From NCBI RefSeq assembly GCF_016785085.1, contig NZ_JAENHO010000020.1, positions 1-64,000 of the forward strand: 64,000 bases of DNA, in the 5' to 3' direction. This DNA is from Paractinoplanes lichenicola. Its GTDB lineage: Bacteria; Actinomycetota; Actinomycetes; Mycobacteriales; Micromonosporaceae. Under the pieces are notes generated by a model. The model was given only the letters and a program-made list of their open reading frames with translations, ran no database searches and was not told the origin of the DNA. Below are positions 30,477-39,737 of the stretch, in pieces (within the stretch, counting starts at the first letter, position 1; every line of letters begins with the position of its first letter). Made by a program: the position numbers and the translations under genes.

Positions 30477-31526
30477 ATGAGCGTCCTCACCGTTGCCGTC
30501 ACCGCCGCGTCGTTGCTCGTGGCGCCGACCGTCACGCTGGAGCTGCCCGCGCCCACCGGTCCGTACGAGGTCGGTGTGGTCAACCGGCACCTCGTCGACC
30601 GGAGCCGCGCCGATCCCTGGGTGCCGGAACGCCGTCGCGAGCTCATGGTGTCCCTTTGGTATCCGGCGCTGCGCGGGACCGGCCCGGCTGCGCGCTATGT
30701 GACACCCGAGGAGTCCGCGCTCATCCTCGAGGCGCAGAACGTCACCGGCGTGCCGTCCGAGATCCTCAGCACCACCGTCACGCACTCCAGGGCCGGCGCC
30801 GTCCCGCTGCCGCACCAGAACCGGCGGCCACTGGTCGTGCTGTCGCCCGGCTTCACGTTGCCGCGCTCGTCGCTCACCGGCCTCGCCGAGGACTTGGCCA
30901 GCCGGGGTTACGTGGTCGCGGGCATCGACCACACCTACGAGTCGGCCGCGGTCACCTTCCCCGACGGCCGGATCGCCGAGTGCCTTATGTGCGGGCGCGC
31001 CGACGGTCCCAAGGTGACAGCCTCCCGCGTACGGGATGTGCAGTTCGTTCTTGACTCATTGCGCGGGGGTTATGACGCTCGCCGGGTCGCCATGGTCGGT
31101 CACTCGCTCGGCGGGTCGGCCGCGTCGGCCGCGATGGTCGCCGATCCGCGCATCGACGTGGGGGTGAACCTGGACGGGACCGTGCAGGTCGACCTGCCGG
31201 CGCGTGGACTGGACCGTCCGTTCGTGCTCATCGGCAACGCCAAGCACGGCGTGCCCGGCGACGACAAGACGTGGACCGACGCCTGGTCGCGGCTGACTGG
31301 CTGGAAACGCTGGCTGTCGGTCACCGGAACCACGCATCTTTCGTTCACCGACTTCGCGCCGCTGGGTGATCAGGCGGGGCTGCCCATTCAGCCGCTCGGG
31401 GGCACGCGGAGCATGCAGATCACCCGGGCGTACGTGGCCGCGACGCTCGACAAGCACTTGCGGGCGGCGCCTGGGCCGTTGCCGCGCTATCCCGAGGCGG
31501 TCTTCCAGAACCCGGTCAACCGCTAG
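30477..31526 (+). CDS. Alpha/beta hydrolase, PAF-acetylhydrolase-like lipase
   Basis: A 349-residue hydrolase. The N-terminus is weakly hydrophobic (LTVAVTAASLLVAPTVTLEL) and could be a signal sequence. RRELMVSLWYPA, VVLSPGFTLPRSSL and the nucleophile elbow MVGHSLGGSAA follow platelet-activating-factor acetylhydrolase family members; a His in TGTTHLSFTDF is a candidate triad residue. Probably cleaves acyl esters. ATG 30477 has GGAG two bases upstream, so translation initiation may be weak. It follows the DeoR gene by 47 bp. Confidence 0.85.
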   Translation: MSVLTVAVTAASLLVAPTVTLELPAPTGPYEVGVVNRHLVDRSRADPWVPERRRELMVSLWYPALRGTGPAARYVTPEESALILEAQNVTGVPSEILSTTVTHSRAGAVPLPHQNRRPLVVLSPGFTLPRSSLTGLAEDLASRGYVVAGIDHTYESAAVTFPDGRIAECLMCGRADGPKVTASRVRDVQFVLDSLRGGYDARRVAMVGHSLGGSAASAAMVADPRIDVGVNLDGTVQVDLPARGLDRPFVLIGNAKHGVPGDDKTWTDAWSRLTGWKRWLSVTGTTHLSFTDFAPLGDQAGLPIQPLGGTRSMQITRAYVAATLDKHLRAAPGPLPRYPEAVFQNPVNR

Positions 31527-31648
31527 CTCGCCGAGTCCCGCGCTCGCGCGTGTCTGGCCGTCAACAGAGGCCCGCCCTACCGGGGGACCCCCGCCCTCCG
31601 CCATTTTATCGGGCTGGAGCGATCTTGGGGTCGGGGCCGGGCCGCCGC

Positions 31649-31674
31649 TGTGGACAACCCGGAATTGTGGATAA
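31649..31674. promoter_or_regulatory. Pair of DnaA-box sequences
   Basis: TGTGGACAA (31649-31657) and TGTGGATAA (31666-31674) are the complements of TTGTCCACA, the actinobacterial DnaA-box consensus, and TTATCCACA. They have the same orientation and are 17 bp apart, in the space between convergent genes. No AT-rich unwinding region or dnaA/dnaN is nearby, so this is not an origin. Confidence 0.5.
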
Positions 31675-31698
31675 CTCAGTTGATCAGTCGGGCGGGGG

Positions 31699-32010
31699 CT
31701 AACTTAGGCCTCGTTCCCGGGCCATGCGCTCCACGGCGTTCTTGGCCTCCGCCAGTCCCGCACCCGTCCGCTCGCGATAGACCTTGATCGCCTGGATCTT
31801 CTCGCCCCTCATCAGGTGGGCGAGCACCTCCGGGTCCTCGGTCGTCGCGGGCTCCTCGATGCCGAGGTGATTCATGATGGTGTCCAGTTTTCGTTCGATC
31901 GCCGCCAGCCGGGCCGTCTCGTGGCTGTTGCGCTGGGCTCGGTTCGACGCCACGACCAGGCCGAAACCGACCAAGGCGATGATGATGGCGACGACGTAGG
32001 CAAAGTCCAT
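31699..32010 (-). CDS. Small membrane protein with L7/L12 C-terminal-like domain
   Basis: A 103-residue protein. A membrane anchor (VVAIIIALVGFGLVVAS, ~6-22) is followed by a short coiled coil and a C-terminal part (LMRGEKIQAIKVYRERTGAG, then LAEAKNAVERM) that copies the ribosomal protein L7/L12 C-terminal pattern K-I-x-x-I-K-x-x-R-x-x-T-G-x-G-L-x-E-A-K. Such proteins are widespread in actinobacteria; their role is unknown. Confidence 0.82.
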   Translation of the reverse strand: MDFAYVVAIIIALVGFGLVVASNRAQRNSHETARLAAIERKLDTIMNHLGIEEPATTEDPEVLAHLMRGEKIQAIKVYRERTGAGLAEAKNAVERMARERGLS

Positions 32011-32043
32011 ACGGCCATCGAATCAGTTGCCCGCCACGAGGGC

Positions 32044-32490
32044 TCAGAGAGTGTCCGCGGGGGCTTTGAGGGCAGCCACGCAAGAGCGCAGCAGCCGGCG
32101 CAGCTGCTCCTGGTCGGCGGCCGACATCCCGGTCAGCATGGCGTCCTCGACGGCCCGCACGGCCCCGCTGGCCGTGGCCAGCTGGCGGCGGCCCTTCGGG
32201 GTCAGCGTGGTGGGCAGCACCCGTCCCGACGGCGCGCGTTCGGGCCGGGCGACCAGCCCGTCGCGTTCCAGGGCCTGCAGCAGCACGTTCATCGATTGGC
32301 GGGTCACGAACGTGCCCCGGGCCAGCTCGGAATTCGACAGCCCGGGCCGCTGGGAGAGCAGCTCCAGGCACGAGTAATGCGTGATCGTCATGCCGAGCGG
32401 CCGCAGCACCGCCTCCATCGCGCCGTGCAGGCTGCTCGACGCCATCTTCAGCAGGTAGCCCACCGATGTGTCCAGCTCGACTTGACTCAT
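32044..32490 (-). CDS. MarR-family transcriptional regulator
   Basis: A 148-residue winged-helix repressor. The recognition helix region is NSELARGTFVTRQSMNVLLQ with the wing DGLVARPERAPSGRV. ATG at 32490 lies inside the first of two near-identical palindromes, so the regulator very probably represses itself and the divergent VOC gene. The ligand is unknown. Confidence 0.9.
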   Translation of the reverse strand: MSQVELDTSVGYLLKMASSSLHGAMEAVLRPLGMTITHYSCLELLSQRPGLSNSELARGTFVTRQSMNVLLQALERDGLVARPERAPSGRVLPTTLTPKGRRQLATASGAVRAVEDAMLTGMSAADQEQLRRLLRSCVAALKAPADTL

Positions 32491-32534
32491 GTCAGCATAC
32501 TGACATACCTTGGAGAATGTCAGCTAACTGACAT
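32489..32534. promoter_or_regulatory. Two matching palindromic operators for the MarR protein
   Basis: ATGTCAGCATACTGACAT (32489-32506) and ATGTCAGCTAACTGACAT (32517-32534) have identical arms ATGTCAG/CTGACAT and 4-base centres, with centres 28 bp apart. They fill the divergent region between the MarR and VOC genes; the first covers the MarR start codon. A possible -35 (TTGACT, 32482) for the VOC gene overlaps them. Confidence 0.88.
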
Positions 32535-32554
32535 CCAACGAACCAGGAGTGATC

Positions 32555-32908
32555 ATGGCAGTCACCGGACCCGACTTCATCTCCCTGCAGGTGAGCGACA
32601 TCGAGCGTTCCGCCGCCTTCTACGAGAAGCACCTGGGCCTGCGCCGCCGGCAGGGCCCGCCGCACGCCGTCGTCTTCGACACCGCGCCGATCGCCTTCGC
32701 CGTGCGCTCGCTCGTCGACGGCGCGATCGCCGAGCCCGGCCGCGGCGTGGCCCTGTGGCTGCACGCCCACGACACCCAGCAGATCCACGACGACCTGGCC
32801 GCCGCCGGGGTGCCGATCGTCTCCGAGCCCATCGACGGCCCGTTCGGCCGCACGTTCACGTTCGCCGACCCCGACGGTTACCAGGTGACCCTGCATGACC
32901 GCGCCTGA
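32555..32908 (+). CDS. VOC-superfamily (glyoxalase/dioxygenase) protein
   Basis: A 117-residue single-chain vicinal-oxygen-chelate protein. FISLQVSDIERSAAFYEKHL at the N-terminus and RTFTFADPDGYQVTLHD at the C-terminus are the paired beta-alpha-beta signatures; the usual metal ligands are not all obvious (no early His, no late Glu), so it could be a binding/resistance protein and not an enzyme. ATG 32555 has AGGAG five bases upstream. Divergent from the MarR gene, which is its likely regulator. Confidence 0.88.
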   Translation: MAVTGPDFISLQVSDIERSAAFYEKHLGLRRRQGPPHAVVFDTAPIAFAVRSLVDGAIAEPGRGVALWLHAHDTQQIHDDLAAAGVPIVSEPIDGPFGRTFTFADPDGYQVTLHDRA

Positions 32909-33311
32909 GCGGTTCTGGGTCAGCGCGGTCAGCCTCGATCACGTCGAGGCGGCCGCCGCTGGCGGGTTCACGCAGGCCGATCACGGTGCGAACACTCGCC
33001 TGCGGCGGCTGCGGCCCGGCGACCGCATCGTCTTCTATTCGCCGCGCACGACGATGCTCGGCGGCGACCCCGTACGGCGGTTCACCGCTCTCGCCACTGT
33101 CACCGGCGCCGAGCCGTATCAGGCGCCGAGCGGGCATTGGCGCCTCGCCTGTGAATTCGAGCCGGCGGCCGCGATCGAGGTCAAACCGCTCGCCGGTGAG
33201 CTGTCGTTCATTTCCGACCCCGCGCACTGGGGCCTGCCCTTTCGGCGCGGGCTGTTCACCATTCCCGAGGACGATTTTCGATTCATCGCCAGCCGAATGC
33301 GTACGGGGTGA
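32895..33311 (+). CDS. EVE-domain protein (UPF0310-type)
   Basis: A 138-residue protein: RFWVSAVSLDHVEAAAAGGF, RLRRLRPGDRIVFYSPRT and FTALATVTGAEPYQ match the EVE/PUA-like domain, a fold that binds modified bases in DNA or RNA. The start overlaps the VOC stop by 14 bp, so the two are cotranslated and share the MarR-controlled promoter. Confidence 0.85.
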   Translation: MTAPERFWVSAVSLDHVEAAAAGGFTQADHGANTRLRRLRPGDRIVFYSPRTTMLGGDPVRRFTALATVTGAEPYQAPSGHWRLACEFEPAAAIEVKPLAGELSFISDPAHWGLPFRRGLFTIPEDDFRFIASRMRTG

Positions 33312-33344
33312 GGTCGGCAATCGTTGATATAGCAGCATAAAAGG

Positions 33345-33758
33345 ATGAGTTTCACCGAGTCCGAGATCGCGTATCTGTCCGGTCAGCACCTGGGCCGCCT
33401 GGCCACCCTGCGCGCCGACGGCACCCTGCAGAACAGTCCGGTCGGGTTCCGTTACAACCAGCGCACCGGCACGATCGACATCGCCGGGCAGCACATGGCC
33501 GGCAGCCGCAAGTTCCGCAACGTCGCGGCCACCGGCGAGGTCGCCTTCGTGATCGACGACGTGCCCTCGATCGAGCCGTTGCAGGTGCGCTGTCTCGAGA
33601 TCCGGGGCGCCGCCGAGGCGCTCGAGGAAGCGGCCGACTCCGGTTACGGCCCCGATGCGCCGATCATCCGGATCCACCCGCGGCGGATCGTCAGCTTCGG
33701 CCTGGGCGAGCCCGACGCGGACGCCCGCACGCCGGTCGTGCAGGCCCGCAACGTATGA
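33345..33758 (+). CDS. PPOX-class F420-dependent oxidoreductase
   Basis: A 137-residue split-barrel protein. GRLATLRADGTLQNSPVGFR and IDIAGQHMAGSRKFRNVAAT match F420-dependent members of the pyridoxamine-phosphate-oxidase-like family in actinobacteria. The last 44 bp, including the stop codon, are perfectly duplicated in tandem immediately downstream; the protein itself is not changed because the stop is inside the first copy. Confidence 0.88.
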   Translation: MSFTESEIAYLSGQHLGRLATLRADGTLQNSPVGFRYNQRTGTIDIAGQHMAGSRKFRNVAATGEVAFVIDDVPSIEPLQVRCLEIRGAAEALEEAADSGYGPDAPIIRIHPRRIVSFGLGEPDADARTPVVQARNV

Positions 33759-33802
33759 ACGCGGACGCCCGCACGCCGGTCGTGCAGGCCCGCAACGTAT
33801 GA
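33715..33802. repeat. Perfect 44-bp tandem duplication at a gene end
   Basis: 33715-33758 and 33759-33802 are identical 44-bp copies (start ACGCGGACGCCCGC, end CGCAACGTATGA). The first contains the last codons and TGA of the F420/PPOX gene. The perfect identity indicates a very recent duplication. Confidence 0.95.
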
Positions 33803-33942
33803 GCAGCGCCGGCAGAAACGGCACCGCAAAGGAAGCGGACATATAAGACATCGAACGGGGTAGTCTTCGTCGGGGCGGGCCCGGCGAAGAAGGGGCCGGC
33901 CTGGGACGTCACTCAGCGTTGAGAAAGGACGGTGTCGGCTCG

Positions 33943-35058
<1,116 letters not shown>

Positions 35059-35069
35059 CAGCACTGACG

Positions 35070-35975
35070 GTGCAGCGCGTAATCCAGGCCTATCTCGACC
35101 ACCTCACCGTCGAGCGTGGGCTGTCGCGCAACACCCTCGCGTCGTATCGGCGCGACCTCGAACGGTATGCGCAGGCGCTCGCCGCGGACGGGATCGACGA
35201 TCTCGCCGCGGTGAGCGCCGCCCAGGTCACCGGGCATCTGGCCGCCCTGCGCGCCGACGGGCTGGCCTCCGCGTCGGCCGCCCGGGCCATCAGCGCCGTA
35301 CGGGGTCTGCACAAGTTCGCCGTCCGCGAGGGGCTGGTCGGCACCGACGTCGCCGCCGAGGTCCGCCCGCCCTCGCCCGCCAAGCGGCTGCCCAAGGCGC
35401 TCGACGTCGACCAGGTCACCCGTTTACTCGCCGTGGCCGACGACACCCCGCTCGGCCTGCGCGACAAGGCCCTGCTCGAGTTTCTCTACGGCACCGGCGC
35501 GCGCATCTCCGAGGCCGTCGGCGCCGCCGTAGACGATCTGGAGCTGGGCGACGAGCCGGCCGCCATCCTGCACGGCAAGGGCGGCCGCACCCGGCTGGTG
35601 CCGGTCGGCGGGTTCGCCAAGGCCGCTCTGGACGCCTATCTCGTACGGGGGAGGCCCGCGCTCGCCGCGAACGGCCAGGGCACGCCGGCCGTCTTCCTCA
35701 ACGCGCGCGGCGGACGGTTGTCCCGGCAGAGCGCGTGGACGATTCTGCACCGCGCGGCCGAGGCTGCCGGGCTGCCCGTCGAGGGACCGCACGCGGTGAG
35801 CCCGCACACGTTGCGCCACTCGTACGCCACCCATCTGCTCGACGGCGGCGCCGACGTCCGGGTCGTCCAGGAGCTGCTCGGGCACGCCTCGGTGACCACG
35901 ACGCAGGTGTACACCCTGGTCACCGTGGATCGGCTGCGCGAGGTCTACGCGACCGCACACCCTCGCGCTCGTTAG
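35070..35975 (+). CDS. xerD: Site-specific tyrosine recombinase XerD
   Basis: A 301-residue recombinase for chromosome-dimer resolution at dif. The N-terminal SAM-like core-binding domain ([20 protein letters not shown]) and the catalytic domain with Arg in GTGARISE, Lys in [21 protein letters not shown] (HxxR), LGHAS and the nucleophile Tyr in TQVYT are all present. GTG 35070 is used; a CTG at 35055, overlapping the ald stop and with GAGGTG five bases upstream, is a serious alternative. Matches Rv1701. Confidence 0.92.
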   Translation: MQRVIQAYLDHLTVERGLSRNTLASYRRDLERYAQALAADGIDDLAAVSAAQVTGHLAALRADGLASASAARAISAVRGLHKFAVREGLVGTDVAAEVRPPSPAKRLPKALDVDQVTRLLAVADDTPLGLRDKALLEFLYGTGARISEAVGAAVDDLELGDEPAAILHGKGGRTRLVPVGGFAKAALDAYLVRGRPALAANGQGTPAVFLNARGGRLSRQSAWTILHRAAEAAGLPVEGPHAVSPHTLRHSYATHLLDGGADVRVVQELLGHASVTTTQVYTLVTVDRLREVYATAHPRAR

Positions 35976-36089
35976 AGACTGCGCACCCATAGATAGCGAC
36001 ACGCCGACAGCTCACGGGGGAACGACGGCGGTCGTGGCGTAGAGTCGGGCATCGGCTCCGGCTGCGCGAGTCGGAAGGGGGCGAGGGTC

Positions 36090-37022
36090 ATGGCGGGCAA
36101 CGGCGATCGGGCAGAGGCCTGGACCTCTGCGCTCCGGGAGCAGCAGGGTTCCATGGACCTGGGCGCTGACCTGGGCCCGGCCGACCCGACGGCGTACACG
36201 ATGCGCCGTCCGATCCCCGAGCCGATGCCGACCGATCGGCACGGTCCGGCCCGCATCATCGCCCTGGCCAACCAGAAGGGCGGCGTCGGTAAGACCACCA
36301 CGACGATCAACCTGGGCGCCGCGCTGGCCGAATACGGCCGCAAGGTGCTGCTCGTCGACTTCGACCCGCAGGGCGCCTGCTCGGTCGGCCTGGGGGTCAA
36401 CCCGCACAACCTCGACCTGAGCATCTACAACCTGCTCATGCAGGACGACGTCACCGCCGAGGACGTCATCATCAAGACCGATGTGGCCGGCCTGCACCTG
36501 CTGCCCGCCAACATCGACCTCTCGGCGGCCGAGATCCAGCTGGTCAACGAGGTCGCCCGCGAGATGGCGCTGGCCCGTGTGCTGCGCTCGGTCCGCAAGG
36601 AATACGACTTCATCCTGATCGACTGCCAGCCCTCGCTGGGCCTGCTGGCGATCAACGCGCTCACGATCGCGCACGGCGTGCTCATCCCGCTCGAGTGCGA
36701 GTTCTTTTCGCTGCGCGGTGTGGCCCTGCTGCTCGACACGATCGACAAGGTGCGCGAGCGGCTCAATTTCGACCTCGAGCTCGAGGGCATCCTGGCCACC
36801 ATGTACGACTCGCGCACCACCCACTGCCGCCAGGTGCTGCAGCGCGTGGTCGAGGCGTTCGGCGACAAGGTCTACCAGACCGTCATCACCAAGACCGTCA
36901 AGTTCCCCGAGTCCACCGTGGCCGGCGCGCCCATCCTGACGCTTGACCCCGCGTCGTCCGGCGCTCGCAACTATCGGCAGCTCGCCCGCGAGGTCATCGC
37001 CGCCAAGGCCGAGCGCGGCTGA
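36090..37022 (+). CDS. ParA-family ATPase (Rv1708-type)
   Basis: A 310-residue P-loop ATPase. After a ~50-residue leader, NQKGGVGKTT (deviant Walker A with Lys63) is at residues 61-70, then LLVDFDPQG and IDCQPSLGLLAINAL. This is the second ParA-like protein of actinobacteria, encoded beside scpA/scpB and distinct from the chromosomal parAB near the origin. It probably takes part in chromosome or complex positioning. Confidence 0.92.
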   Translation: MAGNGDRAEAWTSALREQQGSMDLGADLGPADPTAYTMRRPIPEPMPTDRHGPARIIALANQKGGVGKTTTTINLGAALAEYGRKVLLVDFDPQGACSVGLGVNPHNLDLSIYNLLMQDDVTAEDVIIKTDVAGLHLLPANIDLSAAEIQLVNEVAREMALARVLRSVRKEYDFILIDCQPSLGLLAINALTIAHGVLIPLECEFFSLRGVALLLDTIDKVRERLNFDLELEGILATMYDSRTTHCRQVLQRVVEAFGDKVYQTVITKTVKFPESTVAGAPILTLDPASSGARNYRQLAREVIAAKAERG

Positions 37023-37026
37023 CCCC

Positions 37027-37695
37027 TTGCTCTACGCTCTCGGTGAGCCGGTGGCGTTCGTCGCCCTGGTCGTCTCGTTCCTGCTCGCGATCGTGCTGCG
37101 CGCCGTCGCCATCCGCTTGACCGCGCGCAGCCTCGGCCTGGCCGAACGCCGCGATTCGATCGCCCCGCGCCTGCGAGAGGACGTCGACCCGTTCGGCGGT
37201 GTCGCGGCCGCGATCGGCGGCATGGGCTGGGGCAAGATGCTCTCGGTGGACGAGGTGCCCCGTTATCAGGGCCGCGGCAAAGCCATCGCCGTTTTCGCGG
37301 CCGGCCCGGTCGTCTGCATCGTCGTGTCCCAGTTGCTGATGCTCACGTACGCGCTGGCCTACCCGGAGAATGTGCTGTCGATTATCGGACCGGCCGATGT
37401 GCTGCTCGGCATCGGCCTGCCGATAGCGCATCAGGTGCTGCTGTCGCTGGCCGTCGGGCTGCTCTGCTTCGGCATCCTGGCCCTGATCCCGATCCCGCCG
37501 CTCGACGGCTTCGGCATCCTCTACAACGCCGTCCGGCGGCCCGGCCAGGGGCTTCAGTGGATGCGACTGTGGTTCGAGGAGAAAAACATCGGCATTCTGG
37601 TGCTGCTGATCCTCTGCATCTTCCCGTTCGGAACGCCGTTCCTGCTGCAGATCTTGAATGTCCTCGGATTGGTGTTCGTGCGCGTCTGGGGGTAA
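37027..37695 (+). CDS. Site-2-protease-like membrane protein lacking the zinc motif
   Basis: A 222-residue polytopic protein with about five membrane segments. The IPIPPLDGFGILYNAV segment matches the second S2P motif (N/PxxPxxDG), but no HExxH zinc motif is visible anywhere, so it is probably a pseudoprotease. TTG 37027, five bases after the parA stop, is chosen by frame; GTG 37051 is an alternative. Located between parA and scpA. Confidence 0.75.
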   Translation: MLYALGEPVAFVALVVSFLLAIVLRAVAIRLTARSLGLAERRDSIAPRLREDVDPFGGVAAAIGGMGWGKMLSVDEVPRYQGRGKAIAVFAAGPVVCIVVSQLLMLTYALAYPENVLSIIGPADVLLGIGLPIAHQVLLSLAVGLLCFGILALIPIPPLDGFGILYNAVRRPGQGLQWMRLWFEEKNIGILVLLILCIFPFGTPFLLQILNVLGLVFVRVWG

Positions 37696-37817
37696 CCCCT
37701 ATGACCCCGGATTCGTGCCTTAAGGGGGAAACCTGGAGGCGATCTATAGCGCACGAGGCGCACTCTGAACGCATCAGTTCATTCGCTTCGTTCGTTCCGC
37801 TTCCGGAGATGATCGAG

Positions 37818-38078
37818 ATGCGCAGCCAATTGCTCGCCGCCCGCGCCGCCGCCCTGTTCGCCAGCGACCTTCCGGCCGGTTCCCGGCCCAGCGCCGCTCT
37901 CGTCGAGGCCACGATCGCCGCGTCCGTCCGCACCTGCGGCGGCACCCGCGGTTGTGTGGCCGCCCTCGCCGCCGCGTACGGCGACTACCCGGAGACCGCC
38001 GTCGCCCGCATGCGCTGGGCGCGGAGTGTGGTCCAGGGTGTTTATGAACCCTCGCCCGACATGGTCTTGGCCGCTTGA
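37818..38078 (+). CDS. Small hypothetical protein
   Basis: An 86-residue Ala-rich helical protein with two cysteines in VRTCGGTRGCVAA. ATG 37818 has GGAG nine bases upstream; ATG 37809 is in the same frame. No family is recognised. Codon use looks native and the frame is followed closely by the GyrI-like gene, so it is likely real. Confidence 0.6.
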   Translation: MRSQLLAARAAALFASDLPAGSRPSAALVEATIAASVRTCGGTRGCVAALAAAYGDYPETAVARMRWARSVVQGVYEPSPDMVLAA

Positions 38079-38104
38079 CCTCGTGGCCATGGCAGGATCG
38101 CGGC

Positions 38105-38695
38105 ATGGCGGATCCCGGCAAGGTCGACTTCAAGAAAACGATCGCTGCTTACCGTGCTCGTCGCGCGTTCGAGATCGTGGACGTTCCCGAGCTGCAATAC
38201 CTGATGGTCGACGGGCACGGGGATCCGAACACCTCGGTCTTCACCGACGCGGTCGAGGCGCTCTATCCGATCGCGTACAAGCTGAAATTCGCCAGTAAGA
38301 AATCGCTCGGCCGGGACTATGTGGTGATGCCGCTGGAAGGCTTGTGGTGGGCCGACGACATGGCCACTTTCACCGCCGCCCGCGACAAGTCCCGCTGGGA
38401 CTGGACCCTCATGATCATGGTGCCGGAGTGGATCTCAGCGGAGATGTTCGCCGAGGTCGCGCCGCCGGAGTCGCCGGTTCGCCTGGAGTCGCTGGCCGAG
38501 GGCAAATGCGTGCAGACGCTGCATGTCGGGTCCTTCGACGACGAGGCCGGCGTGCTCGACGAAATGCACAATTCCTTCATTCCCTCGTACGGGATGAAGG
38601 TGACCGGCAAGCACCATGAGATCTATCTGAGTGACCGTCGCAAAACCGAACCGGCCAAGCTCCGTACGATCCTCAGGCAGCCTGTTCTCGAGTGA
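38105..38695 (+). CDS. GyrI-like small-molecule-binding protein
   Basis: A 196-residue protein of the stand-alone GyrI-like branch: VPELQYLMVDGHGDPNTSVF, EALYPIAYKLKF and PLEGLWWADD are typical, with LHVGSFDDEAGVLDEMHNSF later. The fold is the effector domain of SoxR/BmrR-type regulators and binds hydrophobic ligands; some members hydrolyse cyclopropane-containing toxins. ATG 38105. Its 3' end overlaps the convergent GNAT gene by 23 bp. Confidence 0.88.
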   Translation: MADPGKVDFKKTIAAYRARRAFEIVDVPELQYLMVDGHGDPNTSVFTDAVEALYPIAYKLKFASKKSLGRDYVVMPLEGLWWADDMATFTAARDKSRWDWTLMIMVPEWISAEMFAEVAPPESPVRLESLAEGKCVQTLHVGSFDDEAGVLDEMHNSFIPSYGMKVTGKHHEIYLSDRRKTEPAKLRTILRQPVLE

Positions 38696-39194
38696 TCGCG
38701 TGCACGGCGACGGGCTGCTCGAAGCCCGGCACCACGGTGTCGAACTCGTGGTGCAGGCCCAGCTTCTCCATGACCCGCCGGGATCGTTCGTTCGCCACGT
38801 GCCGGATGCTGACCAGGCGATCCAGGCCGAGCTCGTCGAAGCCGAACCGCAGCGACGACGCGGCCGCCTCGGTAGCGTAACCCTGTCCCCAGTGCCGCCG
38901 GTCGACGCGCCAGCCGATCTCCACCGCGGGCAGGATCTCGGGCAGGAAGTCGGGGATCGCCAGCCCGGCCCAGCCGATCAGCGAGCCGTCCTTCTCGATC
39001 GCGAACTGGCCGAAGCCGTGCTGCTGCCAGGAGCGCATCATCCTCCGCAGGCCCGCGGCGGTCTGCTCACGATCACGCACCGAACCGTCCATGATGTAGC
39101 GCATGACCTCGGGGTCGGCGTTGATCTCGGCCAGCGTGTCGAGGTCGTCCTCTCGCCATTCGCGCAGCAGCAGGCGTTCGGTCCGGCGGATCAC
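38673..39194 (-). CDS. GNAT-family N-acetyltransferase (RimJ/L type)
   Basis: A 173-residue acetyltransferase. RTERLLLREWREDDLDTLAE, VEIGWRVDRRHWGQGYATEA (acetyl-CoA loop) and IRHVANERSRRVMEKLGLHH are standard motifs of the RimJ/RimL branch that acetylates N-termini or small amines. GTG 39194 overlaps the upstream MarR stop by 4 bp, so it is the second gene of that transcript. Confidence 0.9.
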   Translation of the reverse strand: MIRRTERLLLREWREDDLDTLAEINADPEVMRYIMDGSVRDREQTAAGLRRMMRSWQQHGFGQFAIEKDGSLIGWAGLAIPDFLPEILPAVEIGWRVDRRHWGQGYATEAAASSLRFGFDELGLDRLVSIRHVANERSRRVMEKLGLHHEFDTVVPGFEQPVAVHAITREQAA

Positions 39195-39646
39195 TTCGCG
39201 TCCTCCAGGTAGGCGTTGATCGTTGAGCGCAGCCGGTTGACGGTGGTCTCGATGAGGTCGAGCTCGGCCGGCGAATGGTCGTGGAGCACGGCGTCGAGCC
39301 GGCGGGCGAGCGGCTCGTAGTATTCGTCGGCGTCGGCCTGGATGCCCGGCGTGGAGTGCAGGGTGACGATCCGGCGATCGCTGTTCTCCCTGGTCCGGAC
39401 GATGCGCCCGGCCTCCTCGAGCCGATTCAGCAGGATCGAGGTGGCGCCCGTCGTGAGCCCGATCCGCTCGGCGAGCCGGGCCGGGGTGAGCGGCCGGCCG
39501 TGCTCCTCGGCGCTGATGATCTCGACGATCGCGGCCGCGTCGGTGGCGTGCATCTGCCGGCTCCGGGCGTATTGCCGCCCCAGCTCGCTCTGAATGGCGG
39601 CAAGGTCCCGCAGGCCGTCGAGGACCCGTTGCCGCTGCTGGTCCAC
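39191..39646 (-). CDS. MarR-family transcriptional regulator
   Basis: A 151-residue winged-helix regulator: TPARLAERIGLTTGATSILL is the recognition helix region and RTRENSDRRIVTLH the wing. GTG start at 39646. It is divergent from the alpha/beta hydrolase gene at 39738, with direct repeats in the 91-bp gap, and cotranscribed with the GNAT gene. Confidence 0.88.
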   Translation of the reverse strand: MDQQRQRVLDGLRDLAAIQSELGRQYARSRQMHATDAAAIVEIISAEEHGRPLTPARLAERIGLTTGATSILLNRLEEAGRIVRTRENSDRRIVTLHSTPGIQADADEYYEPLARRLDAVLHDHSPAELDLIETTVNRLRSTINAYLEDAK

Positions 39647-39687
39647 CGTGACATCAGTCCCTTCGATTCTTGTTGCAACTTAGCAGA

Positions 39688-39712
39688 CCCGCAAAGTATC
39701 TTTCCCGCAAAG
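39688..39712. promoter_or_regulatory. Direct repeats in the MarR/hydrolase divergent region
   Basis: CCCGCAAAG occurs at 39688-39696 and 39704-39712, 16 bp apart, and CTTTC/GAAAG inverted arms flank the second copy. Likely binding sites for the adjacent MarR protein. Confidence 0.5.
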
Positions 39713-39737
39713 CTACTTCGCGAGAAAGGGGTGTGGC

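Noticed and set aside
31640-31690. Replication origin
   Set aside because: Only two DnaA boxes, no AT-rich region and none of the usual dnaA/dnaN/gyr genes.
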